Origin: Lutibacillus sp052034115
Lineage (GTDB): Bacteria > Actinomycetota > Actinomycetes > Actinomycetales > Dermatophilaceae
Direction: 5' to 3'
Length of the DNA: 30,252 bases
Assembly (NCBI GenBank): GCA_052034115.1
Contig: JBPOIZ010000076.1
Coordinates: forward strand, 1 to 30,252
Position 1 is the first letter of the stretch; each line of letters begins with the position of its first letter. This document shows positions 1-10,900 of this stretch, one piece after another. A model generated the notes under the pieces. It was not told where the DNA came from. It saw only the letters and a list, made by a program, of their open reading frames with translations, and did no database searches. A program made the position numbers and the translations under genes.

Positions 1-3000
1 GTCTTGCGCGAGGCCTGCGGGAACAGCGTGCCCGACGTCCACGCCGGCGGGCCGTCGGCCGGGACGAACCCCTTGCGGGGCAGGTTCCGTGACGACAGCC
101 CGATCATGCACACGGGTATGCCGCCCACCGTGGCGTCCCAGATGATCGAGTTCTCGGCGTCCTGCCAGTGCAGCCACCGCTCGATCGGCTCACAGTCGCT
201 GTCGGTGACCGCCCGCATGACCGAGCGCATGTCGAAGGGCTGCTTGCGGTCCGGGTTGGTCTCGTGGTCGAAGACCTGGGCCACCGAGGTGAACGTCGTC
301 CCGGGCACCTTCTCGTGCGGGGAGAGCCGCACATCGCGGGTGATCGGGTCCTTCGTCGGACGACGCCGCGGGAACCGCTCACCCGGCACGACATACGCGT
401 AGTCGTAGTGCTGGAGCAGCAACGCGCAGGCGTCCTGGAACGACGGTGCCCAGTACTGGCCCTGACCGTTCAGGCCCATGACCCGGTCGTAACCGCCGAT
501 GCCGAAGTTGTCCTCGGCGGAGACGGCCCCGGAGAAGTCGAGTGCCTGTTTGCCGGTCAGCACCATCGCCGATGCCGGCGTCATGATGAGGATGCCCTTG
601 GTGTGCATGAGCATCGTCGCTTCGGCATTCCAGTAGGGCTGGCCGCCGACGTTGATGCCCGTGACGATGATGTTGATCTCGCCGCCGGCCTGGGTGTACT
701 CGATGAGGCGCCGCAGCGTCAGGGCGATCCAGTCCATGTTCTCGGTGCCGGAGTCCATGGCGATGAGGGCACCCGAGGACACGGCATACCACTCGACCGG
801 GATCTTGTGCTTGAGGGCATAGGCCAGCGCCGAGTTGATCCGGCGGCACTCCGGCTCGGAGAGGTTGCCCAGGCCCTGGGTCGGGTCGGACATGAGCGCC
901 ACCCGGGTCATCCCCTCCGGGACGACCTCGGTGTAGTTCGTCAACAGGCCGACCACGAGGTGCGCCGAGTTCTCCGCCGGCGGCCGGTCGACCGGCACGA
1001 GGTTGTCGTCGCCGTCCAGGTCGAGCTCCTGGAAAGTGCCCGGCGGGAACATCGAGCCGGTGCCGGCCTGCGGGGTCAGCATCTGGGCGATCTCGTAGGG
1101 GTATGGCGAACCGAACCTCTTAGCGGTGAGCAGCTTCTGCGCATACCGGGTCAGCGGGCGCACGGGGTCTGCGCCGGGCTCCCCGATCCGGACCGACGCG
1201 CCGGCCCGCCCGATGCCCTCGACGAAGATGACCTTGTCCTCGAGGCGGGTCTTGCCGCCCGGGCCGGAGGTCGGCACCTTGACGTGGACGACGAGCTTCT
1301 CCAGCCCGGCCCCGCGGGCCAGCGGCTCGTAGGACTCCACCAGGCTCTGCAGTTGCGAGCTGGGGATGGTCCACGGCGGCCGCACCGACAGCACCAGCCG
1401 GTTGGCCACCGGCCGCTCCCGCGGCGGGTATGACGCCAACGCCGAGCGCATGGCGGCGAGGGCGAGCAGGCCGATCCGGCCCAGGCGCGGATAGGTCACC
1501 GTCCCGGTGCGCGTGTCGCGGACCGGGACCAGGTCGCGGACCTCGGCCAGGGCGAACAGGCGGTGGTCCTTGGGGTTGTCGTGAGCGACCCCGGAGAACA
1601 GATAGACGTCCTCGGGCGAGGCAAGACGCACCAGGGCGAAGTTGGCCAGCCGCCACAGGTCGAGTCGCTTGCCGAGCATCGGGTGCAGGTTGCGGTAGAG
1701 CACCTCCTCGACGAGGGCGCCATCGGCCCCGGTGCGGAACGTCGCGTGCTGGGTGCGTTGCCCTTCACGCTCCTGCGCCGCCTGGTAGGTCAAGGTGAAG
1801 TCGAGCCGGTGCAGCGGGCGACCGAAGTCGCAGCGACCGGCCCGCTCACGCAGGTCGGCAGCGGTCGTGTCGATGTCGGGCCGCAGACCATCTGTCCACG
1901 TCACCAGGTCGACGACCACCTTGACCTCGGCCGGCACCCGCGCCAGATGGCTCGCGATGGCCCGGCTGACCGGCTCCAGGTCCGCGAGCGGGAGGTAGGC
2001 CACGACGAGATGCATCTGGTCGGGGTCGCGCGGGTAGTCCGCGGCGGCGATCTGCACCCCGTCGAGGGTCTGGACCGAGACGTTCCTCAGGTCACGCATC
2101 CGGTAGAACCGGTAGGCATAGACCTCCAGGATGGCGGCCCGCAGTGCCTGCCCGTTGGTGTCGTCGCCGGCCTCCTGCCATGCCTCGAGGAGCATGCCGC
2201 GCATGGGGTGCGGACACCACACCAGGCGAGAGATCCGCTCGCCTCGATCGGAACGGTTGGGGTCCTCGCGGAGCGCGGCCAGGTGCACCGCCATCTCCCG
2301 CTGGACCTCGGCCACGCCGGACTCCATGACCGGCTCGTCGTAGTAGTGGAAGATGACGTCGCGCGCGAGATCGGCGACCAGTTGCTGGCGGCCCTCGCTG
2401 GCCCACACCAGCCGTTCCATCCGCTGCCGGGTGATCGGACCGGCCTCCGCGGCAAGTGCGCCGTGGTGCTCCAGCCGACGCTGGAGGATCGCCGAGACGA
2501 CCGGCGCGAGCTCGGGGACGCGGGCGAAGGAGCGGAACACCCACACCATCGCCTCTTCGAGGGCCTTGGTGTGCTTGAGGTTGCGGACGCCATACCGGCC
2601 CAAGGCCCGCTCGAGGCGCGCCCGGTAGCCCGTCGGCAAGCCGGCTCGGTCAGCGTCCAGCCACTGGAGGAACGCGATGAAGTACTCCTGGGTGTTGACC
2701 GCGGCGGTCTCCTCCTCGCCGACCCGCTCGTCGTCCTCGACCCGCGGCCGGTACAACGAGCCGATGTCGCCGAAGAGATCAAGAAGGGCGTCCTCGCAGG
2801 CCAGCAGTTTGGCGTCGCCAGGAGGCGTGGCGGCGGCCAACGTGCCGTACTCCCCGACGATGGCCCGGAACCGGCCCGGGTCCAGGTCATAGCCCAGCAG
2901 GTAGTTGACCAGGCGCTCGAAGACCCACGTGCAGTCCTTGCCGGCCGGGCTGTCCCCGGCGCTGGCGTAGGGAGTGAGGTCGACTCGTTGGCCGCCGGAG

Positions 3001-4829
3001 GCAGCACCGGTGGCTCCCTCGGGCTCGGCGCCGTGCTCCGCTGCGCGGATCCGCAGCAACGGCGCACCCCGTTCGACCTGCGCGTTGGCGATGACGGCCA
3101 GAGAAGCCACGACGCCGTCGAAGGGCGCGACCACGGTGGAGACCATCTTCATCGACTCCAGGACGGCCACCGGGTCCCCGGCCTTGATCGGCTGACCCGG
3201 CTCGACGAGCACCTGCGCGACGAGGGCCGGCCACCCGGTGCGGACCACGACGCCGTCGCCGCGGGTCACGGTGTGCGCGACGCCGTCGATCTCGATCCGG
3301 AAGTCCGCGCCCTGCTCGATGGCGACGATGGCTCGGCGCCGACCGCCGACGGTGATCCGCCGCTCGAACTCACCCAGGCTGTCCACCGACACGTCGACGG
3401 TGGCGCCATCGTGGATCCGGTAGACCCCCGGCGCGGTGCGATCCACGCGCAGCCGATAGTCGACGCCGCGGTAGGTCAGCGACATCTGCGACCCGACCGC
3501 CTCGGGCTGCTCCGGGCGACCGCGCTCGGCGCTGGCGAAGAAGGCGGCGCGGACCATCGACAGGTCCGCCTCATAGGCTTCGATGGCGGCGGCGAGCAAC
3601 GCCACCGGGTCGGCTGCCGGCACGAGGTCACCACTCGCGACCCGGGCGTCATACCAGCCGCAGGACACCCCTTCGGCGACCTCTGGGCGGGCCAGCAAGG
3701 CAAGCAGACCGGAGCGGTTGGTGGCTCCGAGCTCGAGGACCACGGTGGTCCGTTCGACCGCTCGGGAGAGCCGCGCGAGCGCCTCGGAGGCGTCCTTGCC
3801 CCAGGCGGTGATCGTCGCGATGACCGGATCGACGGTCGAGTCGACGTGGTCGCCCTCGCGGATGCCGGCGTCGACGCGCACCCCGGTGCCGACCGGCAGC
3901 GCCAGCATCTCGACCGACCCTCCGGCCACAGTGCCGACGGCGTCCGGGTCCTGAGCCAGCAGGCGCGCAGCGACGGCGTGTCCCTCGGCGGTCGGTGGGT
4001 CACCGGCGAGCGACTCGCCGAGTGCGATCCGCAACCGCAGCCCGGTGAAGCTCGCGCCGGTGACCTCCTCGGCGAGGGAGTGCTCGGCCCGGGCCAGGGT
4101 GTCCACACCGACGCAGGAGACCGCATCCGTCGCCGGGTCGACGAGCAGCCGTACGACGCCCGCGCCGACGTATGACGCGGCCGCAGCGATGGCCCGGGCC
4201 GCGTCCGCGCACGCTGCGTGGGCAGCCTCGCTCAGACCCGGGACGGGGGTCTGGGACAGCACCAGGGTGTCGCCGCTGCGCACACTGACGTCGCGAGCCG
4301 GCAGCGTCCAAATGGTGCCGGCCGCATCGGCGAGGATGTCCACCTCGATCGAGCGCAGTCCGGCGCACTCAGCCGGATCCGCCGCAGCGACACCCGCCGA
4401 CGTGAGCACCCGCGCGAGCCCCGACGCGGCGCCGAGGGTGGCGATGACCGCAGCGCTCGGGCCGACGATGAGCATGCCCGCCTGCTCGCACGCCGTGACC
4501 AGACCCGCGTGGTCATGACAGGGGACCGAGCCGATCCACACGGCATCGCAGCCGGCCGCCTTGAGCGTCGCCGCCGTGTCCGCGGGGGTGTACGTCGGCT
4601 CCTCCCCCGGGGCCGGGGGGACCAGCGGCACCGCCGCTTCGCCCGGGCGCAGCATGAGCGCCTCGTCGGCCTCACGGGCGAACCACGGGCGCGGCCGCGG
4701 GTCGGTGTGTGCCAGGACGGTGGTAATGGCAGGGCGGCCGCTAGTGCGGTTGTAGTCGCCCACGGCCGCCACGGTCCGGACGGCGGGCTCGCCGCGCTCG
4801 AGGATCGCTAGGCGCGTGATGTCCGTCAT
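1..4829 (-). CDS. Fused multidomain acyl-CoA carboxylase-like protein with degenerate biotin carboxylase (3' end cut by window)
   Basis: At least 1609 residues are visible and no stop is reached before the window edge. Residues 1-430 resemble biotin carboxylase: an N-terminal lobe (GCDAVWIG near 93, IVGPSAAVI near 121) and a C-terminal lobe (EVDILADAAG near 162, GAGVVRLL near 222). The central ATP-grasp segment with its Gly-rich loop is absent, and the usual EMNxRxQVEH is GVDTLARAEH (241-250). A biotinyl domain follows with ESMKM, lysine 561. Residues about 600-1040 resemble the central region of eukaryotic acetyl-CoA carboxylase. The rest is a crotonase-fold carboxyltransferase (AKRFGSPYPYEI, then SSGALIAM near 1350). 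The start is ATG at 4829, with GGAG about ten bases upstream. It lies 89 bases after the megasynthase, so it probably handles malonyl-type extender units. Whether it carboxylates, transcarboxylates or decarboxylates cannot be read from the sequence. Confidence 0.85.
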   Translation of the reverse strand, partial: MTDITRLAILERGEPAVRTVAAVGDYNRTSGRPAITTVLAHTDPRPRPWFAREADEALMLRPGEAAVPLVPPAPGEEPTYTPADTAATLKAAGCDAVWIGSVPCHDHAGLVTACEQAGMLIVGPSAAVIATLGAASGLARVLTSAGVAAADPAECAGLRSIEVDILADAAGTIWTLPARDVSVRSGDTLVLSQTPVPGLSEAAHAACADAARAIAAAASYVGAGVVRLLVDPATDAVSCVGVDTLARAEHSLAEEVTGASFTGLRLRIALGESLAGDPPTAEGHAVAARLLAQDPDAVGTVAGGSVEMLALPVGTGVRVDAGIREGDHVDSTVDPVIATITAWGKDASEALARLSRAVERTTVVLELGATNRSGLLALLARPEVAEGVSCGWYDARVASGDLVPAADPVALLAAAIEAYEADLSMVRAAFFASAERGRPEQPEAVGSQMSLTYRGVDYRLRVDRTAPGVYRIHDGATVDVSVDSLGEFERRITVGGRRRAIVAIEQGADFRIEIDGVAHTVTRGDGVVVRTGWPALVAQVLVEPGQPIKAGDPVAVLESMKMVSTVVAPFDGVVASLAVIANAQVERGAPLLRIRAAEHGAEPEGATGAASGGQRVDLTPYASAGDSPAGKDCTWVFERLVNYLLGYDLDPGRFRAIVGEYGTLAAATPPGDAKLLACEDALLDLFGDIGSLYRPRVEDDERVGEEETAAVNTQEYFIAFLQWLDADRAGLPTGYRARLERALGRYGVRNLKHTKALEEAMVWVFRSFARVPELAPVVSAILQRRLEHHGALAAEAGPITRQRMERLVWASEGRQQLVADLARDVIFHYYDEPVMESGVAEVQREMAVHLAALREDPNRSDRGERISRLVWCPHPMRGMLLEAWQEAGDDTNGQALRAAILEVYAYRFYRMRDLRNVSVQTLDGVQIAAADYPRDPDQMHLVVAYLPLADLEPVSRAIASHLARVPAEVKVVVDLVTWTDGLRPDIDTTAADLRERAGRCDFGRPLHRLDFTLTYQAAQEREGQRTQHATFRTGADGALVEEVLYRNLHPMLGKRLDLWRLANFALVRLASPEDVYLFSGVAHDNPKDHRLFALAEVRDLVPVRDTRTGTVTYPRLGRIGLLALAAMRSALASYPPRERPVANRLVLSVRPPWTIPSSQLQSLVESYEPLARGAGLEKLVVHVKVPTSGPGGKTRLEDKVIFVEGIGRAGASVRIGEPGADPVRPLTRYAQKLLTAKRFGSPYPYEIAQMLTPQAGTGSMFPPGTFQELDLDGDDNLVPVDRPPAENSAHLVVGLLTNYTEVVPEGMTRVALMSDPTQGLGNLSEPECRRINSALAYALKHKIPVEWYAVSSGALIAMDSGTENMDWIALTLRRLIEYTQAGGEINIIVTGINVGGQPYWNAEATMLMHTKGILIMTPASAMVLTGKQALDFSGAVSAEDNFGIGGYDRVMGLNGQGQYWAPSFQDACALLLQHYDYAYVVPGERFPRRRPTKDPITRDVRLSPHEKVPGTTFTSVAQVFDHETNPDRKQPFDMRSVMRAVTDSDCEPIERWLHWQDAENSIIWDATVGGIPVCMIGLSSRNLPRKGFVPADGPPAWTSGTLFPQASRK

Positions 4830-4875
4830 CGTCAATCAGCTCCGTTGTCGGTACTGGTGGGGAGGGGTACGGACC

Positions 4876-4910
4876 ACCGTGGGGCCGCCCGGTTCGGACG
4901 ACCCCACGGT
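4876..4910 (-). terminator. Intercistronic hairpin between megasynthase and carboxylase genes
   Basis: A perfect 9-bp GC-rich inverted repeat (ACCGTGGGG / CCCCACGGT, 4876-4884 and 4902-4910) encloses a 17-base loop, starting 8 bases past the megasynthase stop. No T-tract follows in the direction of transcription, so it is more likely an attenuator, processing or mRNA-stability element than a strong intrinsic terminator. Confidence 0.4.
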
Positions 4911-4918
4911 CGGTGGTG

Positions 4919-7900
4919 CTAGTCGGCGTACGTGTCGCGCAGGGTGGCGGCCACGGCGTCGGGGATCGGTGACGGGAAGGCGATGCTGTGGTATCCGACC
5001 ATGTCCAGCACCACCTTGCCCTTGTCGTCGACCACGACGCAGTCGAAGACACCGGGTGCGCTTTGGGTGGCGTGGCTGAACAGGCCGCCCTTGACGGTCG
5101 CCGGGTCACGCAACACCCGAAGCCGCTCGACCTGCATCGGCAGGGCGAGTTGCCCGTCCCGGCCCGCCTCCCACAGCCCGGCCGTCTGGAAGCACAGCTC
5201 AGCCAGTCGCGGGGCGATGGCCAGCGGCTTGTCGGCCGGCGCGTGGTTGTCGGGCAGCGGGGACTGCATGCGGGTCATCGACCCCTTGTCGGTGCGCCAC
5301 GCCTCGTCCACGACCTGGTATGCCGGGCCGTGGAAGTAGAACGTGTACACCGTGTCGGCGGCCATGCGCTTCGCCGCAGGCTCGGTCGAGACCTTGCGGG
5401 TCGACGCCTTGGCCGGTTCCTGGGTGAGGCGGACCAGCCCGGTGAAGTGCGTCTGCTTCTGCGGCACGTCGCTGCCGGGGAGCTTCCGCTCGCCGGTCAG
5501 GGTGCACCGCGCCACCAGATCGGACGAGCCGTCACCGGCCGGTGACGTCACCGCGCTGATCGTCAGGGTCCGCGCCGCGTCCCGGAAGAACTTCACCGGG
5601 GCAAGGAATCGCACGTCCTCGACCGAGGCCACTCGGTAGCCCTCGGGCGCCAGGAGCGAGGCAACCTCCGCGAACGACTCCATCCCCATGACGCCCGGGA
5701 GGACCGGGGTGCCGTCGATGCGGTGGTCATCGAGGAACTTCTGCTCCGCCGGGTCGAGGGTGACCTCGTTGACGACGCCGTAGTGCACGCTGGTGCGCAC
5801 CGACCCGATCATCGGGCCGTGGGCGGCGTCACCGAGCAGCGCGGCCGGGTCGGCCCCGCCGTTCTCGGCGTACTCGGTGGCCATGGCGCCGAGCACTCCG
5901 GCGACGATGACCTCACCGCTGTAGGCCGAGGACTGCAGCTCGCGGTTGATCCAGGCGACCCCAGCCTCCGGCGGGAGCATCTGGACGCCGGCCATCTCCA
6001 TGATCTTAGGGATCGAGCCACGAGTCGCCATACCGATGCCGCCCCACGCCGTCCAGTCCAGCGCGAGGGCCCGCATCTGCGGACGGTTCCGCCGGGTGCT
6101 CGACGCGATCTTGCACAGCAGGTCGTTGGCGGCCGAGTAGTCGGTCTGTCCCTGGTTGCCGAACCGGCCGGCCACCGAGGAGAACGCGACGGTCGCTCCG
6201 ACCTCCATCGAGGAGGCGGCCCGCCAGACGTTGAACCACCCGTTGCTCTTCACGTCGAAGACGAGGTTGTACTCACGGGCCTCCTTCTCCGGCAGGTTGC
6301 GGCTGATCTCCAGTCCTGCCGCATGCAGCAGGACGTCGATCTTGCCGGAGCGCTCCTTGACCTGGTCCATCACCGCGGCCACGGCGGCCGCATCGGTGAG
6401 GTCGACGGCGTAGTAGTAGGCCGTCCCACCAGCGGCCTCGACGGCCTGGATGGCCGTCAACGCCGCGCTGAGCCGCTCGATCCGGGCGAGTTCCTTGTCG
6501 ATGACGACCGGGGTCGGCTTCTCGCCACGCTCCTTGAGCCGAGCGACCAGGGTGGCCTTCAGACCGTCCTTGTTCGTCCGGAACGCCGCGATGTCGGCGT
6601 CGTCACGCGCCGGGGACGGCGTCAGGTCGAGCAGGTGGAAGGTGCCACCGCTGGCCTTGGCCAGATCGGCGGTGATGGCGCAGACGATCGAACCGGCCGC
6701 ACCGGTCACCAGGACGACCGAGTCCTTCGTCAGGGCCATGCCGCCGGCACCGGCCGGGCTGCCGCCCTCGCCGAGCGGGGTGAACGGCACCTCGGCGAAG
6801 GCCACGCCCCACCGCTGTCCCTCGACCCGGCCGATCTCGACGACACCGGGGTCGCGCAGGGTCTCCTCGACGAGCAGGTCGGCGATGGCGGCCGTTTTGC
6901 GGCTGGCCGGGACATCGACGGCCTTGACCAGGGCGTCGGGACGTTCCTTCTTGTAGGACTTGGTGAATCCGGTGACGGCACCACCCATCGGGCTCGTGGC
7001 ACCGGCCGCGTCATACCCGTGGTAGCCGCCCAGCCGGACAGCGGAGACGAGGAACGGGCTGGCATCCCACATCCGGCGCATCGTCGCGTAGAGGGTCTTG
7101 ACCCGACGGCGCAACGCCTCGGTCCACCCGGCCAGGTCGAGCGCCTCATGCGGGCCCTCGTCGTCCAGGGCGGGCAGCCAGTAGACACCGGCAATCGGTC
7201 CCTCGGCGAGCCAGCCATCGAGGCGATCGGCGAGGTCGTCGGTCGAGATGCCGGGCTCGGCGGTCAGCGCGCTCGCGCCAAGGCTGTCCAGCTTCTTGAC
7301 CAACGCGGCACCGACGCCGCCCTCGTCGAGCATGACGACGACGCGGGCGCCCTTGAGCACGACGCCGGTCTCGGCACACTGCCCGGCGGCCGGACGCAGG
7401 GCCGGCACCGGGATGCGCCGCGGCAGGGCGTCGATGGCCGCCAGATCGCCGGCGATGGTCGGCGGTGCCGGCGGGGTCGCCGGGGCACTCGCAGCAGCGG
7501 CGGCCGGACCGCCGGCGGGCGTGCCCGCACCGGCACCGATCTTCGAGCGGACCCAGCCGGCGACGTGGTTCAGCGTCGGGAAGTCCCGCAGCTGCAGGTT
7601 GGCGTCGCGTTCCAGGTCGAACCGCTCTCGCACCGCCGCGAAGACCTCGGCCTGCTTGACCGTGTCGACACCCAGGTCGGCTTCCAGGTCCAGGTCGGGG
7701 TCGAGCAGGTCGGTCGGGTAGCCCGTCATGTCGGCCACGATCTCGGTGACCACGGCGACGACCTCGTCACCGCCCGCCGGGGTCGCGGACGAAGCCGCCG
7801 GTGCGGGCGCGGCCACGGGCGCTGCCGGGGCAGCCACCGGGGTGGCCGACGGAGCCGGTATGCCGGTCTTGGACCGCACCCACCCGGCGACGTGGTTCAG

Positions 7901-10900
7901 CGTCGGGAAGTCCCGCAGCTGCAGATTCGCGTCCCGCTCGACGTTGTAGTGCTCGCGCACCGCTGCGAAGACCTCCGCCTGCTTGACCGTGTCGACACCC
8001 AGGTCGGCCTCCAGATCCAGCTCCGGGTCGAGCAGGTCGGTCGGGTAGCCGGTCATCTCGGCCACGATCCCGGTGACGACCGCGAGCACCTCATCCCCGC
8101 CCGCGGCGGCTGCCGGTGCCGCCGGTGCGGCCGCCGGTGCGGGCGCGGGAGCGGCTGCCGGTGCGGGCGCGGCGGACGGCTCGGGCAGGCCAGCCTTGCT
8201 GCGCACCCACCCGGCGACGTGGTTCAGCGTCGGGAAGTCCCGCAGCTGAAGGTTCGCGTCCCGCTCGACGTTGTAGTGCTCGCGCACCGCCGCGAAGACC
8301 TCGGCCTGCTTGACCGTGTCGACACCGAGGTCGGCCTCCAGATCCTGCTCCGGGTCGAGCAGGTCGGTCGGGTAGCCGGTCATCTCGGCGACGATCTCGG
8401 TGACCTTGGCCAGGACGGGGTCGCCTGCCGCCGGGGCCGCCGGGGCCACTGGCGCAGCCACCGGGGCCGGAGCAGCGGCCGCGGCCACCGGGGCCGGCGC
8501 GGCCGACGGGGCCGGTATGCCGGTCTTGGACCGCACCCAGCCAGCGACGTGGTTCAGGGTCGGGAAGTCCCGCAGCTGCAGATTCGCGTCCCGCTCGACG
8601 TTGTAGTGCTCGCGCACCGCCGCGAAGACCTCCGCCTGCTTGACCGTGTCGACACCGAGGTCGGCCTCCAGGTCCAGCTCGGGGTCGAGCAGGTCGGCGG
8701 AATAGCCGGTCATCTCGGCGACGATCTCGGTGACCTTGGCCAGGACGGGGTCGCCGGCCGCCGGGGCCGCCGGGGCCACTGGCGCAGCCACCGGTCCCGG
8801 AGCAGCGGCCGCGGCGACCGGGGCCGGCGCGGCCGACGGAGCCGGGATGCCGGTCTTGGACCGCACCCAGCCGGCGACGTGGTTCAGCGTCGGGAAGTCC
8901 CGCAGCTGCAGATTCGCGTCCCGCTCGACGTTGTAGTGCTCGCGCACCGCCGCGAAGACCTCGGCCTGCTTGACCGTGTCGACACCGAGGTCGGCCTCCA
9001 GGTCCAGCTCGGGGTCGAGCAGGTCGGCGGAATAGCCGGTCATCTCCGAGACGATCGAGGTGACCTTCTCCAGCACCGGGTCGGTGACCGCTGCAGCCAC
9101 CGGTGCCGGGGCAGCGGCCGCGGCCACCGGGGCCGGCGCAGCGACCGGTACCGGCGTCGCGACCGCGGACGCCGGGGCAGCCGCAGGCGCTGCGGGTGCC
9201 GCTACGGATGGCGGTGCCGCGACCGGCGCGGCGCTGCTCGAGGCGGCCCGGGGCGCCCGCGCCATGTCGGCATACGGAACTGGCACGTGGGTCGTGGAGA
9301 CCGCAGGGACGGCCGGAGCGCCGGCGTTGACGATCCGCAGTCGGCGGTGGTCGACCTCGAGCACGCTGCCGGAGTGCCCGGAGAGCAGGTCGAGCCAGCG
9401 CTGCCACGCCGCCTGGTCGACGATGCGGTAGGCAAAGCCGAGCTCGGACGGCGCGCGGCGACGCCCGTCGGGCATCGGGGTGTAGCGCAGCAGCGCCATC
9501 GAGATCTGCGAACCGAAGCCGGCCGCGAGGCGTAGCGCGAACTGCACCGGGTAGGAGCCGCCCGTCGACAGGTTGAGGTTGCCGAGATCGGGGTCCGGTT
9601 CCTTGTAGTTCGGCACCGGAGGCACCAGGCCGGTCTCCAACGCCTTGATCGCCACGACGTCCTCGACGCCGGCGCCCATCGCGTGACCGGTGAAGCCCTT
9701 GGTGTTGGTGATGACGATGCGGTCGGCGCTGGACCCGAAGGCGTGTCGCAGTGCGTTGATCTCAGCCGAGGCGCTCCCGCCGCGGGCCGGCGTGTAGGTC
9801 TCATGGGACATGAACATCAGCTGGGATGCGATGGCGTGCCGATCGACACCCCACTTCTCGGCCTCGCTGACGACGGCTTCCATGACGCCACTGATGTGCT
9901 CGAGATCTAGGCGAGTGCCGTGGAAGGCGCTGTTCGCGATGACTGACCCGAGGACTTCGCAGATGGGCTGGATGCCGCGCTCGCGTGCTGCTTCGGCTGA
10001 CTCCACCACGAGGGCCGCCGCGCCCGAGCCGATGATCATGCCGTGCCGACGCCGGTCGAACGGCGTGGCTGCGTCCTCGACCTTCTCGTCGGTGGCCGCC
10101 GCCCCGGTGGCGAGGAATCCGGAGGCGATCCAGGGCATCATCGAATCGCTCGTCGCGTCGTCGGCGGAGACGACGATGACCCGACGGCACCGGCCGGAGC
10201 GGATCCAGTCCTCGGCGATCCCCAGCGCCTGGGTCGTGCTCGCGCAGGCTGCGTTGACCTGCGTGTTCGGGCCTCGAGCACCGATGATCTCGGCGAACTG
10301 CGAGTGGCCCATCGACAGAACCCGGAAGAGGAACCGCCGGTCGAACTGGAACGGGTTGGCCTCGAGCTCGGCGCGCAGCCCGGCGATGAGCCCGTCGATC
10401 TCCGCGGCGGTCGGCTCGGCACCGGTCATGTGCGCCCGAACGCCTTCGAGCGCCAGGAGGTGCTCGCGGCGGGCCCGGTCGGCCATGTAGTGCTCGATGT
10501 CCTTGGCGAACTCACCGTAGCCGGGGAAGGCCGAGGCGAAGACGATGCCGGTGTCGTCGCGCAACTCGTCTGGCAAGCCCCAACGGTCGGGCAGCTGGGA
10601 ACCGATGGTCGTCGTCTTGTAGCGCATGACCAGCGGGATGCCCGCGTCACGCAGCGCGTCGAAGCCGGCCCCGATGGCCATCCGGGTGGCATTGTCGAGC
10701 GCCTCGTCCCGGGCCTGGTCGATGCCGAACTGCCCGACGATGTCCAGTGGCGCGTGCCGTCCGGCGAGCTTGATGACGTCGGCGGGGTCCTCGATGCTGA
10801 CGAAGCTGGCGCCCTTGAGCTCGTCCTTGACGAGCCGGGTGATCCGCATCCGGGCCATCCGCGCCCGGATCGGCTCGGGCAGGGCCCCGATGAACTGCTG

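Noticed and set aside
1563..4175. 870-codon plus-strand open frame
   Set aside because: It is antisense to the carboxylase-like gene and shows no recognisable domain; its composition (many Arg, Gly, Asp, His) is that of a high-GC shadow frame.
7538..9082. Regular ~330-base repeats resembling an array or satellite
   Set aside because: The repeats keep reading frame and encode ACP-like domains, so they are not a CRISPR array or mobile repeat.
5723..9535. 1270-codon plus-strand open frame with repeats
   Set aside because: It is antisense to the megasynthase; its repeats are the shadow of the carrier-domain array.
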